Source: Rhodococcus ruber (lineage in GTDB: Bacteria; Actinomycetota; Actinomycetes; Mycobacteriales; Mycobacteriaceae). From it: a stretch of DNA of 64,000 nt. Positions 31,192 to 38,630 of the stretch are shown one piece after another (the stretch's first letter is position 1; each line of letters starts with the position of its first letter). The translations under genes were made by a program, and so were the position numbers. Location: the NCBI RefSeq assembly GCF_027270735.1, contig NZ_JAPWIJ010000005.1:248001-312000 (forward strand), read 5' to 3'. Under the pieces are notes generated by a model. It saw only the letters and a program-made list of their open reading frames with translations, had not been told where the DNA came from and ran no database searches.

Positions 31192-31560
31192 TTAGTGGCC
31201 GTCCGCACCCTTCAGGGCCGAATCGACGAACGATCGCGCCTGGTCGTCGTCCAGGCCGATGGACCGGACTGTCCTGACGAATTCCGTCGCCGCTCGCGCC
31301 GCGATGTCGCGCGAGGGATCGCCACCCGAAGCGACGAAGGAACCCGATCGTCCGCGCGTTTCGATCACGCCCTGCTGCTCGAGCTCTCGGTATGTCTTCG
31401 CCACCGTGTTCGGTGCGATCTTCAGCTCCTCGGCGAGACCGCGAACCGTCGGGATCTTGGTGCCGGCGATCAGATCTCCCGATCGCACCAGCCCGAGAAT
31501 CTGCATCCTCAACTGCTCGAACACCGGGGTCGTGTTCGACGAATCGATATGAACGCGCAC
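31192..31560 (-). CDS. GntR-family regulator, YtrA subfamily
   Basis: 122 aa. Winged-helix PVFEQLRMQILGLVRSGDLIAGTKIPTVRGLAEELKIAPNTVAKTYRELEQQGVIETRGRSG fills residues 12-75 (cited in part), followed by only about 45 residues, the short helical tail of YtrA-type regulators without a large ligand domain. GTG start at 31560. Ten bases downstream of an SDR gene, so in the same operon. Confidence 0.88.
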   Translation of the reverse strand: MRVHIDSSNTTPVFEQLRMQILGLVRSGDLIAGTKIPTVRGLAEELKIAPNTVAKTYRELEQQGVIETRGRSGSFVASGGDPSRDIAARAATEFVRTVRSIGLDDDQARSFVDSALKGADGH

Positions 31561-31570
31561 AGTCCGTGCC

Positions 31571-32239
31571 TTAACCGAGCGCGTCGACTGCGTCGACGAT
31601 GGACGTCGAACCGGACGTCAACATCAGTGTCTTGTGCACTGCTCCACCGGTATCGAGCAGCTGCGCGATCACGGCGGCCACATCGGCACGCGTCACCTCA
31701 CCCGACTCGAGGGGCGGCTCGGTGAGCGACACCGAGTTCGTGGGATCCTCGTCCGTCAGTTTGCCCGGACGCAGAATGGTCCAGTCGAGGCCGGACCTGG
31801 CCGAAACATCCTCTTCTGCAGCGGTTTTGGCTTTGATGTACGCCTTCCAGCCATCATCCAAGTCCTCTGCCACCGGCTCGCCGGCACCGAACGAGCTGAT
31901 CAGCACGTAGCGGCGAACACCGGCTTGCTCGGCCGCGTCGGCCAACAGCACCGCGCCCGCGCGATCTACGGTGTCCTTGCGCTCCGGACCACTGTTGGGC
32001 CCGGCACCGGCCGCGAACACCACTCCGTCGGCACCGTCGAGTACGGCCGCCAACTCGTCGACGGACGCAGACTCGAGATCGATCACCTGGGGCAGCGCGC
32101 CGAGAGCTGTAACGGCATCGACGTGATCGCCGTTGCGAATCAACGACACCGCGCGATCTCCGTGCGCCGTCAACACCTGCGTCAGATGCTGAGCGATCTG
32201 TCCGTGCCCACCTGCAATGACAATCCGCTTGTCGGTCAT
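31571..32239 (-). CDS. NAD(P)-binding SDR protein (atypical, BVR-B/NmrA-like)
   Basis: 222 aa. Glycine-rich VIAGGHGQIAQHLTQ at the N-terminus, GVVFAAGAGPNSGPERKDTVD and VLISSFGAGEP in the middle, and a YIKAK segment in the place of the SDR active-site YxxxK. Resembles the SDR_a5 group of NAD(P)H-binding reductases. ATG 32239. Heads an operon with the GntR gene; divergent from the ArsC-like gene across 62 bp. Confidence 0.85.
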   Translation of the reverse strand: MTDKRIVIAGGHGQIAQHLTQVLTAHGDRAVSLIRNGDHVDAVTALGALPQVIDLESASVDELAAVLDGADGVVFAAGAGPNSGPERKDTVDRAGAVLLADAAEQAGVRRYVLISSFGAGEPVAEDLDDGWKAYIKAKTAAEEDVSARSGLDWTILRPGKLTDEDPTNSVSLTEPPLESGEVTRADVAAVIAQLLDTGGAVHKTLMLTSGSTSIVDAVDALG

Positions 32240-32301
32240 AACCACTCCCGTTCCTGGCCTGAATCTGTCGGCTGGGCTACCCGCGTGGCAGGATCGCAAA
32301 C

Positions 32302-32649
32302 ATGACCGTTACCGCGACCATCTATCACAATCCCCGGTGCAATACCTCTCGCACCGCGTTGAAATTGATCGAGGAAGCGGGCGTCACCCCGCGAGTGATC
32401 CGATACCTCGAATCGCCGCCCACCGCGGACGAGCTCCGCACCCTGCTCGCCGACGCCGGTCTCGAACCCCGGCAGGCCGTTCGCACCCGCGAGAGTATCT
32501 ACAAGGAACTGGGCCTCGCATCCGCGGACGACGAGACGTTGATCGCCGCGATGATCGAGCACCCGATTCTCATCGAACGCCCGATTGTGGTGACCGAGAA
32601 GGGCACCGTGCTGGCGCGGCCCGCCGACAGGGTGCACACCGTTCTCTGA
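32302..32649 (+). CDS. ArsC-like glutaredoxin-type arsenate reductase
   Basis: 115 aa thioredoxin-fold ArsC/Spx family. Cys13 in NPRCNTSR is the redox cysteine; later PILIERPIVVTEKG and RP carry the conserved arginines of glutaredoxin-dependent arsenate reductases (E. coli ArsC type). No ars operon, arsenite pump or ArsR is nearby, so arsenate may not be the true substrate. Sits between a divergent SDR operon and soxR. Confidence 0.88.
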   Translation: MTVTATIYHNPRCNTSRTALKLIEEAGVTPRVIRYLESPPTADELRTLLADAGLEPRQAVRTRESIYKELGLASADDETLIAAMIEHPILIERPIVVTEKGTVLARPADRVHTVL

Positions 32650-32689
32650 CCTCGATGGCCTCGGTGAGCAGCTCGCACGGGAAGGCAAG

Positions 32690-32709
32690 ACCTGAAGTAA
32701 TGTCCAGGT
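32690..32709. promoter_or_regulatory. SoxR-type dyad operator
   Basis: ACCTGAAGTAATGTCCAGGT: six of the seven outer base pairs are symmetric. Size and ACCT..AGGT ends match MerR-family/SoxR sites. It ends one base before the soxR GTG, so soxR probably represses or senses at its own start, with a very short or absent leader. Confidence 0.6.
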
Positions 32710-32710
32710 C

Positions 32711-33211
32711 GTGCCGATGCCCGAGTGGAACGTTCGTGAGCTGACTCCAGGCCAACTCTCCGAGCGCAGCGGCGTTGCCGTGTCTGCGCTCCACTTCTAC
32801 GAGAAACAGGGGCTGATCACCAGCCGCCGAACCACGGGCAATCAGCGCAGATTCCACCGCGAGACCCTCCGACGCGTGGCGTTCATCCGTATCTCACAGA
32901 AGGTCGGAATTCCACTGGCCGAGATCCGGCAGGCACTGAGCGAGCTTCCGGACGAACGGACGCCGACACGCGAGGACTGGGCCCGCCTCTCGACGCGGTG
33001 GCACCGTGAACTCGATTCTCGGATAGAACAATTGACCAGGCTGCGCGACAACCTGACCGGATGCATCGGCTGCGGATGCCTATCTCTGGCCGGCTGCGCT
33101 CTGGCCAATCCGCACGACGAACTGTCTCATTCGGGCCCGGGTGCGCGCACGCTGGATGTCGATTTCGACGATCCCTCCACGCGACGCGGCACCAGCAACC
33201 TCGAGAATTGA
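32711..33211 (+). CDS. soxR: SoxR, redox-sensing MerR-family regulator
   Basis: 166 aa. MerR winged helix (LTPGQLSERSGVAVSALHFYEKQGLITSRR), dimerisation helix, and a C-terminal [2Fe-2S] cluster motif C118-x2-C121-x-C123-x5-C129 (GCIGCGCLSLAGC), diagnostic of SoxR. Senses redox-cycling compounds. No soxS is expected in actinobacteria; targets are usually oxidoreductases or pumps. GTG 32711 or ATG 32717 may be the start. The last 85 bp overlap the convergent SDR gene. Confidence 0.93.
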   Translation: MPMPEWNVRELTPGQLSERSGVAVSALHFYEKQGLITSRRTTGNQRRFHRETLRRVAFIRISQKVGIPLAEIRQALSELPDERTPTREDWARLSTRWHRELDSRIEQLTRLRDNLTGCIGCGCLSLAGCALANPHDELSHSGPGARTLDVDFDDPSTRRGTSNLEN

Positions 33212-34029
33212 TCGTTGGCCCGCTGCAGCACGAACTCGTAGGGCGGCGCGAACTTGCGGGCCATCCAGTAGCCGAACCTGATGTCGTTGGAGGAGTACAC
33301 CAGGTACTTACGCTTGGCGATTCCGGTGAGAATGGCATCGGCGACCACGGACGGTTCGACGGCACGCTTCTCGAATCGATGCTGCAACTTCTGCACTCGC
33401 GGATCGTCCCGATCGACGCCGGCAATCTGAAGTGTGTCCACCAGACCGGTTTTGACGCCGCCCGGCACGACAAGGCTGACGCCGATTCCGTGTCGCTTGA
33501 GGTCGTACTTGAGCACCTCGGACACTCCGCGCAAGCCGTACTTGCTCGCGCTGTACGCGGCGTGCCACGGGAGAGGGATCAAGCCCGCCGCGGACGAAAC
33601 GTTGACCAGATGACCGCCGCGTCCGGCCTCGACCATGGGCGGCAGAAACTTCTCGATGATGTGAATCGGGCCCATGAGATTGACATCGACCATGGATTTC
33701 CAGTGCCGGTGCTCGAGGTTCTCGACGGTTCCCCACGCCGAGATTCCGGCGATGTTCATCACGACGTCCAGGCTGCCGAACTCGGCATGGATGTCGTCGG
33801 CGAATGCGGTGACCGCCTCGAAGTCGGACACATCGAAAGGCAGCGAATGGCTGACGGTACCGCCCGCGCGACCGACCATGTCCACGGTCTCGGCCAGTCC
33901 TGGGCCGTTGATATCGGTGAGGAAGAGCTCAGCTCCCACCCCCGCCGCAGCGATGGCCGTCGCCCGACCGATTCCGCTGCCCGCGCCTGTGATCAACGTC
34001 TTTTTGCCGCGTAGATCGTAAGTAGCCAT
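33127..34029 (-). CDS. Classical short-chain dehydrogenase/reductase
   Basis: 300 aa. TGxxxGxG cofactor motif TGAGSGIGRAT near 15, NIAGIS (NAG motif), catalytic Ser in NVSSAAG and YSASK (Tyr-x3-Lys). KRKYLVYSSNDIRFGYWMARKF extends the C-terminus, as in actinobacterial lipid-metabolism SDRs. Substrate not readable. Convergent with soxR and overlapping its 3' end by 85 bp; possibly a SoxR-linked oxidoreductase, but this is inference only. Confidence 0.88.
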   Translation of the reverse strand: MATYDLRGKKTLITGAGSGIGRATAIAAAGVGAELFLTDINGPGLAETVDMVGRAGGTVSHSLPFDVSDFEAVTAFADDIHAEFGSLDVVMNIAGISAWGTVENLEHRHWKSMVDVNLMGPIHIIEKFLPPMVEAGRGGHLVNVSSAAGLIPLPWHAAYSASKYGLRGVSEVLKYDLKRHGIGVSLVVPGGVKTGLVDTLQIAGVDRDDPRVQKLQHRFEKRAVEPSVVADAILTGIAKRKYLVYSSNDIRFGYWMARKFAPPYEFVLQRANDQFSRLLVPRRVEGSSKSTSSVRAPGPE

Positions 34030-34103
34030 CGAAGCCTGTATCCCCCACCGGTTGCCACGTTCAGTTCGATTTCGACCCTACGCGGTGACGACCGAGAGGG
34101 TTG

Positions 34104-34274
34104 TCACAATCTTTGCGACATCTCGTCTCGGTAATCGGCAACGGTGTGCTCGATACGCGCTGCGTCGTCATCTGCACCGCGTTTGCGCGCGTCGTCCGCG
34201 CGCTGCTGCAAGGTGCCGATCGCTTTCCGCAGTTCGTTGTCCGACATTCTCGATTTCTGAGCAGTGTGTTCCAT
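34104..34274 (-). CDS. Small coiled-coil protein
   Basis: 56 aa, mostly charged helix: MSDNELRKAIGTLQQRADDA and AARIEHTVADYRDEMSQRL. Codon composition is coding-like and the sequence is heptad-like (Leu, Ala, Ile spacing). Start at 34274 or at the internal Met at 34247. Not recognised as a named family; small helical proteins of this type are common in actinobacteria. Moderate confidence that it is translated. Confidence 0.5.
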   Translation of the reverse strand: MEHTAQKSRMSDNELRKAIGTLQQRADDARKRGADDDAARIEHTVADYRDEMSQRL

Positions 34275-34347
34275 ATCACACAGTCTGCCCGGCAAGAAGA
34301 AGCCCGGCAAGCTCTGCCCGATCACGAAATGTCTCGGTGCGAACTCG

Positions 34348-35022
34348 TCAGACGGTGACGGACGCCGAGGTGATGTTCTCGCGCACGAAACTGGACAGAC
34401 TCCGCGCTGCGAATTCGCGGAAGTAGGCGAGCTTGTCGGCCGGCACGAGCGATGGAAGCACGGTGTTCCATACCTTTTCCATCCGCGAGGGCGCATCTTC
34501 GAGACGCGACTGCGCCTCGGACACCATCAACACTCCGGCAAGCATTTCGCACACCAGCAGTGCCGCGTTACCCGAATCCAGGTGATCGGCAACGTCGCCG
34601 TGTTCGATCGCCCGCTCGAAGAGATGCTCGAAGATATTTCCCCAAGTCCCGAACACACTGCCCCGCGCGGTGTCGGAACCGTCGATCTCCATCTGCAACC
34701 GGTACATGACTCGAACCAGAGGATCCGAGGCCGCGAGTTCGAGTACCGAATACGAGATTCCGATGACGGATTCGAGCGCCGGGCTACGACTGTCGACCAG
34801 GCCTGCGCACGCGGTGGACACTCGCTCATGACCTTCGTCGACGATCGCGCGGGCCAGTTCTTCCTTGGACGCGAAGTGGAAGTACAACGCCCCCTTGGTG
34901 ACGCCGGACTGCGCGGACACCTGACTGAGTGTGGCATTTGCGTGCCCCACGTCGAGAAAGAGATCTGCCGCGGCCCGCAGTGCGGCCGCTCGTGTTGCTT
35001 CTGCTCTGAGTTGTCTCACCAT
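34348..35022 (-). CDS. TetR-family regulator resembling gamma-butyrolactone receptors (ScbR/ArpA-like)
   Basis: 224 aa from ATG 35022. HTH: RAAALRAAADLFLDVGHANA, LSQVSAQSGVTKGALYFHFASKEELARAIVDEG. The VTKGALYFHF-x-SKE-x-LA-x-A-x-xxE pattern and the Trp-containing ligand domain (MYRLQMEIDG, GTWGNIFEHLF) are those of streptomycete butyrolactone-autoregulator receptors. No AfsA-type synthase gene is visible in the window. A general TetR with another ligand remains possible. Downstream of the two GyrI-like genes after 189 bp. Confidence 0.8.
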   Translation of the reverse strand: MVRQLRAEATRAAALRAAADLFLDVGHANATLSQVSAQSGVTKGALYFHFASKEELARAIVDEGHERVSTACAGLVDSRSPALESVIGISYSVLELAASDPLVRVMYRLQMEIDGSDTARGSVFGTWGNIFEHLFERAIEHGDVADHLDSGNAALLVCEMLAGVLMVSEAQSRLEDAPSRMEKVWNTVLPSLVPADKLAYFREFAARSLSSFVRENITSASVTV

Positions 35023-35211
35023 GTTGCTGCACCCCTGCTCAGTCGACCTTGCGATGACATCGACGCCCTGTACACGCCGCCTACCCGTTGACCGAACGGC
35101 GTGAAGACGGAATTCACGACGCCTGAGCGAGCCGACTGCGCTCGACAATGGTAGCCGGTTCGGTGGTGACTTTGTGATTCGAAAGTGACAATTGCATGAA
35201 GAAGGCTCCGT

Positions 35212-35646
35212 TTACAAAACAATTGAAATGAAAAGTTCCACTTCTCCTGAAATTGTAACGGCTTCCACTTCCTCTTTATACGCACGGAAAATTGCCCCGG
35301 ACGCCACGCAGTCGTCGACCTGAGCCCATACATCCTCGATAGGGTCCGCCAATGAACCACTCGGCGTGAAAACTGCAAACACACCGGTCGGTATCGAAAC
35401 GAATACATCTCCCGGGTCGACGTCAGCGGGTGAATCCACCGCGACGGCGACGACGGCATTGACGGTGCCGTGCGGATCCGGCACGTACACCGTGGTCACC
35501 TGATTCGCGCCGATGTGCTTCTCGCGCACACGATCCCGCAAGAATCGCATCCACTCGCTACCGCTGGATTCCGCACCGGGTTCTACTTTCGGCGCTACCA
35601 ATCCGCTGAACAGTTCCGCGCTGCGCGCCGTCACCCGAAAGCTCAC
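35212..35646 (-). CDS. GyrI-like/effector-binding-domain protein (second of a pair)
   Basis: 144 aa, not clearly recognised alone. From the GTG at 35646 (overlaps the upstream stop as GTGA) it shows TARSAELFSGLVAP, ANQVTTVYVPDPHGTVNAVVAVAV, VSIPTGVFAVFTPSG and EDVWAQVDDCVASGAIFRAYKEEVEAVTI. This order of strands and the W-x-x-(I/V) helix match the SOUL/GyrI-like small-molecule-binding fold of its neighbour. GC is visibly lower in its 3' end. No HTH, so a stand-alone ligand-binding protein. Confidence 0.65.
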   Translation of the reverse strand: MSFRVTARSAELFSGLVAPKVEPGAESSGSEWMRFLRDRVREKHIGANQVTTVYVPDPHGTVNAVVAVAVDSPADVDPGDVFVSIPTGVFAVFTPSGSLADPIEDVWAQVDDCVASGAIFRAYKEEVEAVTISGEVELFISIVL

Positions 35647-36098
35647 GACGAACCACCGGACACAGAGATCGCCAGATAGAGATCGATTTTGTACGCATGC
35701 GGATAGCACTCGTAATCGCCGGTGAACGAGCGCACTATCTCACCTTGCTCCTCGGCGTGATCGATCTGAGTCCACAGCCGGGTGAGAACCTCCGGGAAAT
35801 ACCCCACTGCCGAGAATCGTGCATATTTCGCTGCAGGAACTTTGGCGACCAGATGTCCCCGCGCAACTTGCCCCAGCGAGGAACACAGATAACCGACTAT
35901 CTGTGTGTTGTACGAGCCGATACCGGGGGCGAAGTCGGTATAGATGGAAGCCAACGGCCCCGACGTGTCCTGATTGAGCACCGCAGACCAGGCCTGATCC
36001 AAAGCGGGGTCGTTGAGCCTGCCGAGTGCCCGTTTGGGGCTGCGAACTGGAAGACCGGCGACCCACGTTTCGGGGAGGTCGACGATCTCGAACGACAT
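35643..36098 (-). CDS. GyrI-like/effector-binding-domain protein (first of a pair)
   Basis: 151 aa. VAGLPVRSPKRALG, YTDFAPGIGSYNTQIVGYLC, VAKVPAAKYARFSAVGYFPEVLTRLWTQI and YECYPHAYKIDLYLAI follow the AraC effector-binding (GyrI-like) pattern: beta-alpha-beta repeat, P-A-x-x-Y-A-x-F strand, then W..I helix and final D-L-Y-L-A-I strand. ATG 36098 with GGGAG upstream. Translationally coupled to the second gene by a GTGA overlap. Such proteins bind drugs or inhibit gyrase in E. coli (SbmC); function here unknown. Confidence 0.72.
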   Translation of the reverse strand: MSFEIVDLPETWVAGLPVRSPKRALGRLNDPALDQAWSAVLNQDTSGPLASIYTDFAPGIGSYNTQIVGYLCSSLGQVARGHLVAKVPAAKYARFSAVGYFPEVLTRLWTQIDHAEEQGEIVRSFTGDYECYPHAYKIDLYLAISVSGGSS

Positions 36099-36715
36099 TC
36101 ACACTCCCAAGAGAAGTTGCAGGGGCAGATCCTGTGCCCGGAACCGGTCCGTTCGAGGATATCGCCCGTCAATCTACCGGCCCGAGGGGCAGGTCGATCG
36201 TCAATCGATCAACCATACCGTCAGCCCGTTTTGATTGCTAACCAACTTCTGCCTACAGCCGATGCTTCGGAGCCCCCAGGCACGGCCAGCGCCACGAACG
36301 CTGCACGCCACCCGGCGACGCCGCGAGGTACGAGCGGTCGGCATCCCGAGGAACATCGCGCTTACCTGATACCCCGAAGACCGGAGACACGGCCCGTACG
36401 CGCGCCTCAGGGGCACGAGGGTGCCGACGGCGACGCCGAGCGCGACTGCCTGCGCCGCCGCGGGCGCGATGCGTCCGATCAGAAGTCCATGACGTCCCAG
36501 GGGGGATCGGTCTCGCCGAGTCTGCACTGCCCGACTACTCGGTCCACGAGAATCGGTGCGGTCTCGACCTCGTTCACGCATGAGACCGACTGTTTTATTT
36601 ATCGCGATTCTCGGACGAAACGGACTTTTTGGGTATTACTCCGGAGTTGATTCGACAACCGAGAAAACCGACCACTTATTACATTGCTGCCATTCATCGT
36701 CGAGCATTCGAGAAT
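36099..36715. other. 617-bp gap without a supportable gene
   Basis: Between the GyrI-like pair and the glycosyltransferase. Base composition falls from about 60% GC to clearly AT-richer DNA after about 36580. The longest minus-strand frame (36201-36581) is Arg/Pro/Ser-rich with a shifting composition and no domain, like non-coding high-GC sequence or a decayed gene. I see no tRNA, terminator of note or insertion-sequence ends. Confidence 0.5.
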
Positions 36716-37597
36716 TCACCTTCCGGATGCAGCCGCAAATCGATCGTCGCGAATAGCGGACAGATGCCTGTCGGGTGTCACGATCGTGTCGGAATGCGAT
36801 ACCGGCAGAATACGCGAATCACATGTGGACAACATACGCGTCAGCGGCCAATGAACAGTGTGCAGGATCATATCCGCGACCAACGATCGACGGAGTGACT
36901 TGCCTGCCAGGTTGTGGAACGACCAGGTCCGATAGGAGCTCTGTACGTAGTGACGGTATTCGAGTGGCGGTGAGAGCAGCCGACGCCCCGATACCTCGAC
37001 ACACATGGACTTGATCTGTGCGATGTGCAGGCCGACTCGGTAGAGGCACAGCGAAAGATCGATGTCCTCGTGCAGGTCGGTTCGCAAACTCACTCGGTCG
37101 CGGGCCGCCTCCCAGGCGGAGCGTCGAATGGCGAAGTTGTTGCCGGACGCCGCAGATACCCGCAGCTCATCAGGCTTTCGCCTGGTCGTGTACTTGACGA
37201 AGGCCCGGTAAGGAGCAGCCCAGGGCGAGTCGTACAGATAGATCGGTCCGGTCACGGCGGCGTAGTCCAGCCGCCGATCGAAAAAGTCCAGAACCGATTC
37301 GGCCCAGCCTGTGCCGACGTGCGTGTCTGCATCGATGCGTCCGATGATCGACCCGCTCGCGTGATCGAAACCGGCATTTCGTGCGTGCACGACTCCCCGC
37401 TCGGACTCGGCCACGAGTGTCACCATCGGGAATCGACGTCGGCGATCGAGCACTATCGCAGCGGTGTCATCAGTGGAGTTGTTGTCGACGACGATGATTT
37501 CGTGAATGTATTCCTGCTGCTCGAGCAGTGCATCCAAGCATTCACCCAAGTGGGCGGACTCGTTGTATGCAGGAACAACGATCGAAAGAGTGTTCAC
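36716..37597 (-). CDS. Glycosyltransferase family 2
   Basis: 293 aa from the GTG at 37597. GT-A fold: LSIVVPAYNESAHLGECLDALLEQ at the start, VVDNNSTDDTA, ARNAGFDHASGSIIGRIDADTHV (the DxD metal motif is DAD), and AASGNNFAIRRSAWEAA with acceptor-side LHEDIDLSLCLYRVG (ED motif). Transfers a sugar to a lipid- or polysaccharide-linked acceptor; substrate unknown. No transmembrane segment. DNA at its 3' end and upstream is AT-rich relative to neighbours, suggesting acquisition. Confidence 0.88.
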   Translation of the reverse strand: MNTLSIVVPAYNESAHLGECLDALLEQQEYIHEIIVVDNNSTDDTAAIVLDRRRRFPMVTLVAESERGVVHARNAGFDHASGSIIGRIDADTHVGTGWAESVLDFFDRRLDYAAVTGPIYLYDSPWAAPYRAFVKYTTRRKPDELRVSAASGNNFAIRRSAWEAARDRVSLRTDLHEDIDLSLCLYRVGLHIAQIKSMCVEVSGRRLLSPPLEYRHYVQSSYRTWSFHNLAGKSLRRSLVADMILHTVHWPLTRMLSTCDSRILPVSHSDTIVTPDRHLSAIRDDRFAAASGR

Positions 37598-37839
37598 CCG
37601 TGCCAACCCCTGACAAATTGTTTTTGGCAATCGTGTGGCTCGATTCGCTTGCAGAATTCATGTGTCCCGAAATGCGAGCCGCGGACGAATCCGATGCTAC
37701 CGCACTATTGCGGGAAAATAATTCGTCAATTTATACGTGATAAACAATATGAATTACGACTGAAGATCATCGAACGTACTTCGATTCAGTCGAAGAACGG
37801 AGAATCGGGTATTTAGCCGGTTCGACCGTGGTGAGCCGA

Positions 37840-38376
37840 CTAATCGTTCAGGCTTCGGATTCGTCTCGCCGGACTGCCCACGTAGACCCCGTTGGGATCA
37901 CAGTCCTTGGTCACCAGAGAGTCGGCACCGATGATGCAGCCCTCACCGACGCGGACGCCCGGCATGATGACCGCACCGGAGCCCACCCAGGTTCCCGCTC
38001 CGATCGTCACCGGCGTGCCCGTCAAGCGCCCTGCCCGTCGAGTCGGAGCGCCCACCTCGTGTGTGCTGGTCAACACGCGCACATGATCGGACAGGAAGAC
38101 CCCGTCACCGATATCGATGTTCGCCACCGTGTCGAAATAGCAGCCGTAATTGACGAATGCACCCGCACCCAGACGAAGTAGGCCGCGCCCCTGGACCATC
38201 TGGCCACCGTAGACGAGCGCCTGGGCACCCACCCGCACGCGCGCTCCCCGCAGCGCACGTCCGCGGAGTATCGCGGGCAGAAGCGGGCAGTTGGCCGACG
38301 CCACTACCGCCGACTGCCGCACCTGGAACAGAGCCCAGCGGACATCGTCGGTCACGTACCCTCGCCAACCACGCAT
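37840..38376 (-). CDS. Hexapeptide-repeat O-acetyltransferase (LbH, maltose/galactoside-acetyltransferase-like)
   Basis: 178 aa from ATG 38376. Left-handed beta-helix: repeated [LIV]-G-x4 hexads (VRVGAQALVYGGQ, LRLGAGAFVNYGCYFDTVANIDIGDGVFL), acetyl-CoA-site His in VRVLTSTHEVGAP, then VTIGAGTWVGSGAVIMPGVRVGEGCIIGADSLVTKDC. Modifies a sugar or glycolipid, probably together with the GT2 gene that lies 242 bp downstream on the same strand. The gap between them is AT-rich with no gene. Confidence 0.85.
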   Translation of the reverse strand: MRGWRGYVTDDVRWALFQVRQSAVVASANCPLLPAILRGRALRGARVRVGAQALVYGGQMVQGRGLLRLGAGAFVNYGCYFDTVANIDIGDGVFLSDHVRVLTSTHEVGAPTRRAGRLTGTPVTIGAGTWVGSGAVIMPGVRVGEGCIIGADSLVTKDCDPNGVYVGSPARRIRSLND

Positions 38377-38447
38377 GAGCAAAACCTTAGCTGTGCGCAC
38401 CGAGTCGACCGAGCGACACACGCGGCTCGAAAAATGGGGCGTCCAAC

Positions 38448-38494
38448 ACGAAGAACAGGCCCGATCGACAATGCCGATCGGGCCTGTTCTTCGT
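38448..38494 (-). terminator. Long-stem terminator after tRNA-Ala
   Basis: Perfect 20-base inverted repeat (ACGAAGAACAGGCCCGATCG and its complement) with a seven-base loop, nine bases downstream of the tRNA 3' end on the minus strand. Ends in TTCTTCGT rather than a pure T run. Such long hairpins are typical terminators for stable RNAs. Confidence 0.8.
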
Positions 38495-38502
38495 ACCTGG
38501 TG

Positions 38503-38575
38503 TGGAGCTGAGGGGAATCGAACCCCTGACCTTCTCGATGCGAACGAGACGCGCTACCAACTGCGCCACAGCCCC
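38503..38575 (-). tRNA. tRNA-Ala (anticodon CGC)
   Basis: 73-nt cloverleaf read on the minus strand: acceptor GGGGCTG pairs with CAGCTCC and includes the G3-U70 pair that marks alanine tRNAs; D-arm GCGC..GCGC with AGTTGGTA loop; anticodon stem TCTCG/CGAGA with loop TTCGCAT, anticodon CGC (codon GCG); T-arm AGGGG-TTCGATT-CCCCT. Discriminator A73; the CCA end is not encoded. No duplicate of its 3' end is visible as an attachment site. Confidence 0.95.
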
Positions 38576-38630
38576 TTTGCCGTCATCGAGACCGGCTGGG
38601 TAACTCTAGCAAAGCCGTGTCGGACGGCTG

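Noticed and set aside
36201-36581. Possible gene in the 617-bp gap
   Set aside because: Arg/Pro-rich, no domain, no good ribosome-binding site and shifting composition; left as gene-free.
38503-38575. tRNA-Ala as an integration site with an attachment duplication
   Set aside because: No second copy of the tRNA 3' end and no integrase in the window; island idea kept only as low-confidence composition signal.
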